Shown piece by piece: positions 7,532 through 13,331 of a stretch of DNA of 21,364 nucleotides. The position numbers and the translations under genes were made by a program. Numbering within the stretch: the first letter of the stretch is position 1; each line of letters begins with the position of its first letter. A model generated the notes under the pieces. The model was not told the DNA's origin, did not search any database, and saw nothing but the letters and a program-made list of their open reading frames with translations. Source of the DNA: Oscillospiraceae bacterium (lineage in GTDB: Bacteria; Bacillota; Clostridia; Oscillospirales; Oscillospiraceae); assembly GCA_015068335.1 (NCBI GenBank), contig SVKT01000011.1, forward strand, positions 1-21,364. Direction: 5' to 3'.

Positions 7532-7846
7532 ATGACATTTACTTACACGCCGGAACTGCTGGCATATATGAAGCAGAAAAACTGCTCCACCATTCTCGTG
7601 GAGTTGATCGAGTTGAATAATACGGATCTGGAAATTATGGAACTCTCCGTCCGTCTGGCGGACGAACGGACCCGGGCGCGGTTCGTGAACCAGAAGCAGT
7701 ACCGCGTGGTGCCCACCGACGCGGGTGAAGTCCTGCTGCCCAAGTTCCCGCTGGATTACAGCGACACGATCTCTTTCGGTCTGCGCAAGATCCTTTTCTT
7801 CCGCCAGATCACCTGCAAGGGCATCTCTGTTCCAAAGCCCATCTGA
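7532..7846 (+). CDS. Uncharacterised 104-aa protein
   Basis: I do not recognise this protein. It is a complete gene: promoter, AGGGAGG four bases before the ATG, 104 codons and a strong terminator directly after the stop. The sequence begins MTFTYTPELLAYMKQKNC, has a repeating hydrophobic/charged pattern suggesting a small alpha/beta fold, a middle of alternating acid and hydrophobic residues (ILVELIELNNTDLEIMELSV) and an aromatic C-terminus (FGLRKILFFRQITCKG). It has no signal peptide or membrane segment, and only two cysteines (18 and 95). The opening is faintly like that of IscA/HesB-type proteins, but their Cys ligands are missing, so I make no claim. A longer frame from 7490 starts inside the promoter and is rejected. 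Confidence 0.8.
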   Translation: MTFTYTPELLAYMKQKNCSTILVELIELNNTDLEIMELSVRLADERTRARFVNQKQYRVVPTDAGEVLLPKFPLDYSDTISFGLRKILFFRQITCKGISVPKPI

Positions 7847-7852
7847 CGACGC

Positions 7853-7891
7853 AAACACTCCCGGAACGAACGGTCCCGGGAGTGTTTTGTT
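7853..7891 (+). terminator. Terminator of the 104-aa protein gene
   Basis: A 12-bp stem pairs AAACACTCCCGG (7853-7864) with CCGGGAGTGTTT (7876-7887), with an 11-base loop and a TTTTGTT tract. It begins six bases after the stop codon. Confidence 0.9.
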
Positions 7892-7982
7892 ATACAAAAA
7901 GACGCGCCGAAAACAAATGCCGGCGGTCGGCTGTAAATCACGCAGCGCAAACGCAAAGCGCCGCCCGGCAGGCAGCGCAGCA

Positions 7983-8468
7983 TCACTCTGCACAGAAAGT
8001 GATGCCTCCGTCGATCTGAGCACGGATGCGCGGAGCAAGGTTCCGGATCGCCGCCGTCGGCGCAGAGCCGGTAATGATGATCTGCCGTCCGTTTTCCAAA
8101 AGCCAATCCAGGATGCCGTATAAGCGCTGCTCAACGGATTCCTTACCCGCCACCCCATCAATGTGTTCAAAAATATACAAATCGCACGAGGGCATCGCAT
8201 AAATGCTCCCGCCGGCGATCCGTTCCATCCGTTCCGCGGCAAAGCGGTCTGTGTGGGTGAACTGTTCCACCATCTCCCTGACAAACCCCTCCGCATCGGT
8301 ACGCACCACCCCGGCAGAGGGATATTTCCTGCGGTAACGCTCTGCGGCGACATCGACGATCCTTTCTACGGTTTGCACTTCCCCGCAGAGATACAGCAGA
8401 TCATAAACCGAAGTTTCTCTGCCAGTAAATGCGTTGATCAGTTTTTCCCAAAACAGGACATCGTCCAT
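7983..8468 (-). CDS. Degenerate DnaA-like AAA+ domain protein
   Basis: A 161-aa protein that follows the DnaA/Hda AAA+ domain without its active residues. The Walker A position reads LYLCGEVQTVERIV (26-39) where DnaA has a GxxGxGKT loop: no Lys or Thr. The Walker B position reads CDLYIFEHIDGVAGKE (95-110) against the DnaA type DLLLIDDIQFLAGKE: the Asp pair is lost but the AGKE is kept. The sensor 1 region reads QIIITGSAPTAAI (129-141). The box VII region reads RIRAQIDGG (147-155), with Gln151 where the DnaA arginine finger stands. There is no DNA-binding domain IV. The ATG at 8468 is preceded by AAGGAAG 11 bases upstream; GTG 8480 is possible. It overlaps the end of the upstream ankyrin-gene frame. 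It may be a DnaA-interacting regulator or a decaying paralogue; function is inference. Confidence 0.72.
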   Translation of the reverse strand: MDDVLFWEKLINAFTGRETSVYDLLYLCGEVQTVERIVDVAAERYRRKYPSAGVVRTDAEGFVREMVEQFTHTDRFAAERMERIAGGSIYAMPSCDLYIFEHIDGVAGKESVEQRLYGILDWLLENGRQIIITGSAPTAAIRNLAPRIRAQIDGGITFCAE

Positions 8469-9234
8469 CGTATTCTGCACTTCCTTTTTCCCGTATGCTG
8501 TGCTGTCTGTCCCAAAACCTTCTCGCTATAAAGGAGCAACCGCCCCTTTTCCTGCCGGCGGCATCGAACGGACCCGCCCTCAAAACAATGGACGAGCGAA
8601 TTAATACCTTCGCAACCACATTGCAGTTTTGGTCTACGACTTCTCCTGTACGGTGATACCCATCGTCACAAGGGACGCAGCGAAAACGATATTGCTCCAT
8701 ATTCGACTTGTCAAAGTCCGAAATGATTTGAGGGCTGTACTCGCTAGTTGATCCACCGTAAGCGATCAACAGAATGAGAAATCTGCTGCGGTATTCCCAC
8801 AGGTCGGGTGTATCGTCATCATTAAACACCGCAAAGCAAACATATGAAAACAAATCCTCATCCTCATCAATTGTAATATTGGGATTTGCACCATATTCCA
8901 GCATAAGTTGTGCCATTTTTAAGCCAACTTCATTCTCTGCTTCTGTTTCTCCGAAATCATTGTACTGCAAGTCCCAAAAAGGATTTTCACGCCACAACGG
9001 CTTATCCGCATACAGAACCAAATTGGGATCTGCGCTATTTTCTAATAACAATCGAACCATCTTAATATTTGCGTGGCGAGCGGCTTGCGTTAAAAACGTC
9101 GTTCTTGAATTTGGGCAGTTGGGATCAACGATCTCTATGTTTAGATTTAAGTTGCGAACAAGTGTTTTTGCTTCTTCTGCATCGAACCAAAGATCGGAAC
9201 ACAGGTCCAGTAATTTATTCTTTCGTTCATCCAC
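8401..9234 (-). CDS. Ankyrin-repeat protein, AT-rich, with anomalous C-terminus
   Basis: A 277-aa frame with one clear ankyrin repeat at 43-72 (TTFLTQAARHANIKMVRLLLENSADPNLV region) and a second partial one at 103-120 (KMAQLMLEYGANPN), so it is probably a protein-binding cytoplasmic protein. GTG 9234 follows GGAGGGGA at good spacing. Residues 1-210 are encoded by visibly AT-richer DNA than the neighbours. From about residue 211 (base 8604) the DNA becomes GC-rich, the product turns Arg/Gly-rich and family-unlike, and the frame overlaps the DnaA-like gene by 68 bases. The original C-terminus was probably replaced or shifted at a recombination junction. Similar proteins are found in toxin-immunity clusters, but nothing here shows that role. 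Confidence 0.7.
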   Translation of the reverse strand: MDERKNKLLDLCSDLWFDAEEAKTLVRNLNLNIEIVDPNCPNSRTTFLTQAARHANIKMVRLLLENSADPNLVLYADKPLWRENPFWDLQYNDFGETEAENEVGLKMAQLMLEYGANPNITIDEDEDLFSYVCFAVFNDDDTPDLWEYRSRFLILLIAYGGSTSEYSPQIISDFDKSNMEQYRFRCVPCDDGYHRTGEVVDQNCNVVAKVLIRSSIVLRAGPFDAAGRKRGGCSFIARRFWDRQHSIREKGSAEYDGRCPVLGKTDQRIYWQRNFGL

Positions 9235-9331
9235 AATGTTTCCCCTCCCACCAAAATAGCATATCTGCGTTCACCTTAACTGAATAATACCAAATTAATT
9301 GCACAATAAACAGTACACCAAATCGACAGAT

Positions 9332-9362
9332 ATAGAAAGCCGATGCCCTGTTGGGCATCGGC
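9332..9362 (-). terminator. Hairpin downstream of the tRNA-Leu gene
   Basis: A perfect 10-bp stem GCCGATGCCC (9339-9348) / GGGCATCGGC (9353-9362) with loop TGTT. On the minus strand it is followed by TTTCTATA, so it may act as a second tRNA terminator. It sits close to the edge of the AT-rich ankyrin segment. Bases 9251-9331 are AT-rich and hold nothing I can name. Confidence 0.55.
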
Positions 9363-9404
9363 CGTTTGCGCTTCCCGGCCAAATGGGCTTTTGCTCTGCG
9401 GGAG

Positions 9405-9447
9405 AAACGGACGAAACTACGAAATCGTATCATAGTTTCGTCCGTTT
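9405..9447 (-). terminator. Terminator hairpin directly after tRNA-Leu
   Basis: A 15-bp perfect stem, AAACGGACGAAACTA (9405-9419) with its complement at 9433-9447, and a 13-base loop. It begins two bases past the CCA end of the tRNA. The T tract after it is short (GTTTCTCC), so termination may be partial, consistent with the second hairpin at 9339-9362. Confidence 0.7.
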
Positions 9448-9448
9448 A

Positions 9449-9532
9449 TGGTGCGCCTGAAGGGACTCGAACCCACACGCTGAAAGCACGGGAACCTAAA
9501 TCCCGCATGTCTACCAATTCCATCACAGGCGC
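9449..9532 (-). tRNA. tRNA-Leu (anticodon UAG)
   Basis: Reads 5'-GCGCCTG (acceptor, 9526-9532) then a D-arm with GGAATTGGTAGAC, anticodon stem CGGGA/TCCCG around the loop TTTAGGT with anticodon TAG (9496-9498), a long variable arm (class II), the T loop TTCGAGT, the acceptor partner CAGGCGC, discriminator A and an encoded CCA (9449-9451). The long variable arm and anticodon identify leucine, reading CUN codons. The T stem has a mismatch or wobble at its outer positions. Transcription comes from the promoter at 9579-9607. Confidence 0.97.
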
Positions 9533-9578
9533 ATATGAACTTTTGATGCGTTTCAGCGCTCCCTTGCGCGCTGCGGTC

Positions 9579-9607
9579 ATTATAGCACACCCGCCCCGCG
9601 CAAACAA
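9579..9607 (-). promoter_or_regulatory. tRNA-Leu promoter
   Basis: -35 TTGTTT (9602-9607) and -10 TATAAT (9579-9584), 17-base spacer, about 40 bases upstream of the mature tRNA 5' end. Confidence 0.8.
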
Positions 9608-9694
9608 CAGAAATTTCCCCGCAGCGGCGAAGCCCTCGGCTCTCATAGTTCCCGCCCCGTCCGCATAACGTGGTAGGACAAAGGAGGGATGTCC

Positions 9695-11023
9695 GTGCTG
9701 CAACGGGTAAACGATCTGCTGTGGGGGCCGGGGACGCTGGCGCTGCTGCTGGGGACCGGACTGTTTTTGACTCTGCGGATGCACTTTCTTCCGTGGAGAA
9801 GATTGGGCTTCGCCCTGCGTTCCGCTCTGGGCAGAGATGCACGGCGTTCGGACAGGGGCGGCGTTTCTCCCTTCTCCGCCCTGATGACCACCCTGGCCGC
9901 CACCATCGGCACGGGAAACATCGTGGGAGTCGCCACAGCGCTGGTGGCCGGCGGGCCGGGGGCGCTGCTGTGGATGGAGGTCTCCGCCCTGCTGGGTATG
10001 GCCACACTGTTCGCGGAGTCTATGCTGTCCGTAAAATATCGGCGGCGGGACGCCCGGGGGCGCTGGCACGGCGGCCCTATGTACACAATGGAGGCCGCCT
10101 TTGGACGCCGGGCAGGGCGCATCGCCGGCTGTCTCTTTGCCCTGTTTGCCGCGGGAGCCTCCTTCGGCATCGGAAGTATGGCCCAGGCCAACGCCATTAC
10201 CGACGCGCTGAGCAGCACCTTCGGTCTGCCGGACTTTCCCGTGGGGCTGGTACTCTCGCTCCTGTCGCTTCTGGCGATCCTCGGCGGGATCGGCAGCATC
10301 TCCCGCCTGACTTCCGTGCTGGTGCCGGTGATGTCGGCAGTCTATCTGGCAGCGGGGCTGGCCGTGATCTTTGGGAACGCAGAGAACCTCCTCCCCGGCA
10401 TTCTCTCCCTGTTCCGCTGCGCCTTTTCCGCCGAGGCCGTGGCGGGCGGGATAGCAGGCGCCGCCCTCCGCTGGGGCGTGGCGCGGGGCGTTTTCTCCAA
10501 CGAAGCAGGCCTGGGCTCCACCGGCATCGCAGCAGCCGCCGCCGACACCGACGACCCGGTGCGGCAGGGCTACATCAGTATGACCGGGGCATTTTTCGAC
10601 ACCGTGGTGATCTGTACGGTCACCGGCCTTGCCATCTGCTGCTCCGGCGTACTGGGCACGGTGGATGCCGGCGGCAGGCCTGTGGACGGCGCCGCCTTGA
10701 CACTGCTGGCCTTTGAAACGGTGCTCGGATCGCTGGGCAGCCGGTTTCTGGCGGTATCCATTGTGCTGTTCGCCTTCTCCACCATCCTCGGCTGGGCGTA
10801 TCAGGGCGAGCAGGCGTTTCTTTACCTGTTCCGCAGCCGGGGCGCGGCGGTGTACCGGATGGCGTATGCCCTGTCCATCCTGCTGGGCGCCACCGCCCGA
10901 CTGGAAACCGTGTATCTCTTTTCCGACGCGTGCAACGCGCTGATGTGCATACCGAATCTTGTCTGCGTGCTGTTGCTGTCCGGCGAGGCCGTGCAAAGCA
11001 TCCGCAGCCGCGAAACATTGTAA
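9695..11023 (+). CDS. Sodium/alanine symporter family (AGCS) amino-acid transporter
   Basis: Na+-coupled uptake of alanine, glycine or a related amino acid across the membrane. About 442 aa with ten or more hydrophobic segments, normal for the AGCS family. The signature is present: TTLAATIGTGNIVGVATALV with the following GGPGALLWME, and the later GVFSNEAGLGS motif. The start is chosen as GTG 9695, seven bases after AGGAGG (9682-9687); the in-frame ATG at 9689 is only one base from that site and would be poorly used. The gene stands alone between the tRNA-Leu promoter and the CobW pair. No terminator hairpin is visible after its stop, only a T run, so some read-through into the GTPase genes is possible. 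The actual substrate cannot be read. Confidence 0.95.
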   Translation: MLQRVNDLLWGPGTLALLLGTGLFLTLRMHFLPWRRLGFALRSALGRDARRSDRGGVSPFSALMTTLAATIGTGNIVGVATALVAGGPGALLWMEVSALLGMATLFAESMLSVKYRRRDARGRWHGGPMYTMEAAFGRRAGRIAGCLFALFAAGASFGIGSMAQANAITDALSSTFGLPDFPVGLVLSLLSLLAILGGIGSISRLTSVLVPVMSAVYLAAGLAVIFGNAENLLPGILSLFRCAFSAEAVAGGIAGAALRWGVARGVFSNEAGLGSTGIAAAAADTDDPVRQGYISMTGAFFDTVVICTVTGLAICCSGVLGTVDAGGRPVDGAALTLLAFETVLGSLGSRFLAVSIVLFAFSTILGWAYQGEQAFLYLFRSRGAAVYRMAYALSILLGATARLETVYLFSDACNALMCIPNLVCVLLLSGEAVQSIRSRETL

Positions 11024-11039
11024 ATTTTTTGTGCGCAGG

Positions 11040-11067
11040 TTGCTTTTTCGCATTTTAATGGTATGAT
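11040..11067 (+). promoter_or_regulatory. Promoter of the GTPase pair
   Basis: -35 TTGCTT (11040-11045) and -10 TATGAT (11062-11067), 16-base spacer, about 39 bases before the ATG at 11106. I see no convincing Zur-type palindrome in this stretch. Confidence 0.6.
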
Positions 11068-11105
11068 AAATGCGGTTGGAAATTTGATGCAAAGGATATG
11101 ATACT

Positions 11106-12242
11106 ATGACCAAAATCGATATTGTTTCCGGCTTTCTGGGTGCCGGCAAGACCACGCTGATCAAAAAACTCCTCGCCGAGGCCTTCCCCGGCGAAAAACT
11201 GGTGCTGATCGAAAACGAATTCGGCGAGATCAGCATCGACGGCGGCTTCCTGAAAGAATCCGGCGTGGAGATCTCCGAGATGTCCTCCGGCTGCATCTGC
11301 TGCTCTCTGGTGGGCGATTTCAATCAGGCGCTCAAAGACGTGGTGGACCAGTTCACCCCCGACCGCGTGCTCATCGAGCCCTCCGGCGTGGGCAAACTCA
11401 GCGACGTCATCGCCGCCGTGGAAGGCGCCGTGGCGGAGCGCGGCGATATGAAACTCAACAGTTTCGTCACCGTGGCCGACGCCACCAAGGTCAAAATTTA
11501 TATGAAAAACTTCGGTGAGTTCTACAACAATCAAATCGAATCCGCCGGCACCATCGTCCTCTCCCGCACCCAGAAACTGACCCAGGAGAAGTTGGAGGCT
11601 TCCGTGGCTCTGCTGCGGGAGAAAAACGCCGAGGCCGCCATCCTGACCACCCCCTGGGATGCACTGGACGGCAAGACCATCCTCTCCGCAATGGAGAAGG
11701 TCTCTCTGGCCGAGGAACTGCTGGAAAAGATGCACCACGAGCACGAACATCATCACCATCACGAGCACGAGTGCGACGATCCCCACTGCGACTGCCACGA
11801 TCACGAGCACGACCACGAACATCATCACCATCACGAGCACGAGTGCGACGACCCCCACTGCGACTGCCACCATCACGAGCACGACCACGAACATCACCAC
11901 CACGACCACGAGTGCCACGATCCCCACTGCGGCTGCCACCATCACGACCATCACCATCATCACCACGCCGATGAGGTGTTCACCAGTTGGGGCAAGGAAA
12001 CGCCCCGCGTGTTCACCCGCGACGAGTTGGAGCACATTCTGACGGAACTGGACTCCGGTAAATACGGCAAAGTTCTGCGCGCCAAGGGCATCGTGAACGC
12101 TGAGGACGGCAAATGGCTGGAATTCGACTTCGTTCCCGAGGAGCACGAGATCCGCAGCGGCCGCCCCGACTACACCGGCCGTCTGTGCGTCATCGGCGCG
12201 GAACTGGATGCGTCTGCGCTGACCGCGCTGTTTGGTCTGTAA
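11106..12242 (+). CDS. COG0523 (CobW/G3E) GTPase with His-rich metal-binding insert
   Basis: GTP-dependent metallochaperone of the G3E family, 378 aa. Walker A is GFLGAGKTT (9-17), the switch region ENEFGE (36-41), the family's metal-site motif CICC at 63-66 (SGCICCSL), and EPSGVGK at 91-97. A CobW C-terminal domain follows (VFTRDELEHILTELDSGKYGKVLRAKG). Between them residues 209-288 are almost entirely His, Glu, Asp and Cys, in three near-copies of a 24-residue unit ending DPHCxCH. This could bind several zinc, nickel or cobalt ions. ATG 11106 has AAAGGA nine bases upstream. It is followed after 22 bases by a second GTPase of the same family and forms an operon with it. The metal and client protein are unknown; there is no B12 or hydrogenase gene nearby. 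Confidence 0.93.
   Translation: MTKIDIVSGFLGAGKTTLIKKLLAEAFPGEKLVLIENEFGEISIDGGFLKESGVEISEMSSGCICCSLVGDFNQALKDVVDQFTPDRVLIEPSGVGKLSDVIAAVEGAVAERGDMKLNSFVTVADATKVKIYMKNFGEFYNNQIESAGTIVLSRTQKLTQEKLEASVALLREKNAEAAILTTPWDALDGKTILSAMEKVSLAEELLEKMHHEHEHHHHHEHECDDPHCDCHDHEHDHEHHHHHEHECDDPHCDCHHHEHDHEHHHHDHECHDPHCGCHHHDHHHHHHADEVFTSWGKETPRVFTRDELEHILTELDSGKYGKVLRAKGIVNAEDGKWLEFDFVPEEHEIRSGRPDYTGRLCVIGAELDASALTALFGL
11745..11960 (+). repeat. 72-bp tandem repeat inside the GTPase gene (three copies)
   Basis: Copies begin at 11745, 11817 and 11889 at GAACATCA, each 72 bases long and in frame, encoding HEHHHH...HEC(D/H)DPHC(D/G)CH. The first two copies are nearly identical. The third has diverged and runs into a plain run of His codons. 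The copy number may vary between strains through slippage or unequal crossover. Confidence 0.9.
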
Positions 12243-12264
12243 CACAAAGGAGAACCGCCAACGT

Positions 12265-13194
12265 ATGGATATTCCTGTTTATCTGATTACCGGCTTTCTG
12301 GACAGCGGCAAGACGGAGTTTATCAACGGCATCCTGCAAGACGGCTTTGCCCGCAAGGAAAAGACCCTCCTGATCTGCTGCGAGGAAGGCGAGTTGGAAT
12401 ACGATCCCAAGGTGCTGAAAAACGTGTCTGTGGTCACCGTGGAGGACGAGGAGGCCCTGACCTGCTCCCAGTTGAAAGCGTGGGAAAAGGAGTATGCCCC
12501 CAAACAGATCCTCATTGAATACAACGGTATGTGGCTGCTGGACCGGCTCTGCAAGGACGCGCTGCCCGCCAACTGGGTACTGTATCAGGTGATGACCTTT
12601 GTGGAGGCCGCCACCTTTGATCTGTACAGCAAAAATATGGGGCAGTTGATGATGGAGAAGATCACCGGCGCGGATATGCTGGTATTCAACCGCTGCACCG
12701 AGGAACTGAAAGCCTCCCTGCGCAGCCGCAATCTGCGGATGGTGAACCGGCAGGCGGACATCTTCCTGGAAGATAACGAGGGCAACTCCGAGGACTACCT
12801 CACCGGCGACGAGTGCCCCTTCGATCTGGAACAGGACGTCATCGACATCCCCGACGAGGATTTCGGCGTCTGGTATGTGGACGCGATGGATCACCCCGAC
12901 CGCTACGCCGGCAAGATGGTCCATATGAAACTGGTTATGTGCCATTCCGTCCGGTATCCCGGCATTCACTGCCCCGGCCGTTTCGCTATGGTCTGCTGCG
13001 AAAACGACATTCAGTTCCTGGGCATCATCGCCAAGGGCGTCGGCCTGAAACAGTACGAAAACCGCGACTGGATCGAAGTCACTGCCCGGATGGCCGTGGA
13101 AAAGCACGACGCCTATCAGGGCAAGGGGCCCGTGATGCACGTGATCTCCATCGCGCCCTGCGAAAAGCCGGCCAGCGAAGTCGTCACATTCTGA
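12265..13194 (+). CDS. COG0523-type GTPase fused to a TIGR03943/YcgQ-like domain
   Basis: A 309-aa protein. The N-terminal part is a G3E GTPase: DIPVYLITGFLDSGKTEFIN (Walker A 10-17), then LLICCEEGE (36-42) with a CC pair instead of CxCC, EYNGMW (85-90) where the family has E-(S/P)-SG, and NRC at 142-144 in place of NKxD. Residues 212-305 resemble the C-terminal domain of TIGR03943/YcgQ proteins: GKMVHMKLVMCHSVR, RFAMVCCENDIQFLGII, a DWIEVTAR strand and HVISI. YcgQ partners a predicted permease in the known family; no permease is present here. ATG 12265 follows AAAGGAG at 12 bases; the frame upstream to 12232 overlaps gene one and is not used. The function is probably handling of a metal together with its neighbour, by inference. 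Confidence 0.85.
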   Translation: MDIPVYLITGFLDSGKTEFINGILQDGFARKEKTLLICCEEGELEYDPKVLKNVSVVTVEDEEALTCSQLKAWEKEYAPKQILIEYNGMWLLDRLCKDALPANWVLYQVMTFVEAATFDLYSKNMGQLMMEKITGADMLVFNRCTEELKASLRSRNLRMVNRQADIFLEDNEGNSEDYLTGDECPFDLEQDVIDIPDEDFGVWYVDAMDHPDRYAGKMVHMKLVMCHSVRYPGIHCPGRFAMVCCENDIQFLGIIAKGVGLKQYENRDWIEVTARMAVEKHDAYQGKGPVMHVISIAPCEKPASEVVTF

Positions 13195-13198
13195 AAAT

Positions 13199-13228
13199 AA
13201 GCCCCTCCGCAGACGGAGGGGCTTTTCT
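13199..13228 (+). terminator. Terminator of the GTPase operon
   Basis: An 11-bp stem AAGCCCCTCCG / CGGAGGGGCTT (13199-13209 with 13214-13224), loop CAGA, followed by TTTTCTGTTTTT. It lies immediately after the stop of the second GTPase. Confidence 0.92.
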
Positions 13229-13263
13229 GTTTTTCCCTTTTGCAGCGACTACCCGCGCCGTTC

Positions 13264-13291
13264 TTGCATTTTTCGAGAAAACACATATAAT
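13264..13291 (+). promoter_or_regulatory. Promoter of the sulfatase gene
   Basis: -35 TTGCAT (13264-13269) and consensus -10 TATAAT (13286-13291), 16-base spacer. The transcript would start near 13298, about 34 bases before the TTG start codon. Confidence 0.8.
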
Positions 13292-13331
13292 ACAATTGTA
13301 TGGATATCCTCTCCTGAAAGGAGTTTCTGCC

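Noticed and set aside
7981..8004. Hairpin CATCACT/AGTGATG at the end of the DnaA-like gene
   Set aside because: Only 7 bp, overlaps the stop codon and lacks a T tract, so it is not supported as a terminator.
9446..11323. 625-codon minus-strand frame across tRNA-Leu and the symporter
   Set aside because: It runs through a tRNA and a clear AGCS gene and has low-complexity Gln/Gly/His-rich content.
11745..11960. Possible CRISPR array
   Set aside because: The three 72-bp copies are contiguous, without spacers, and stay in frame within the GTPase gene.
11055..12245. 396-codon minus-strand frame with a Val/Met-rich block
   Set aside because: The Val/Met-rich stretch is merely the reverse complement of the His-rich repeat, not a membrane protein.
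12813..13331. Extension of the sulfatase frame to 12813
   Set aside because: It overlaps the second GTPase, its terminator and the sulfatase promoter; the TTG at 13332 has an excellent Shine-Dalgarno.
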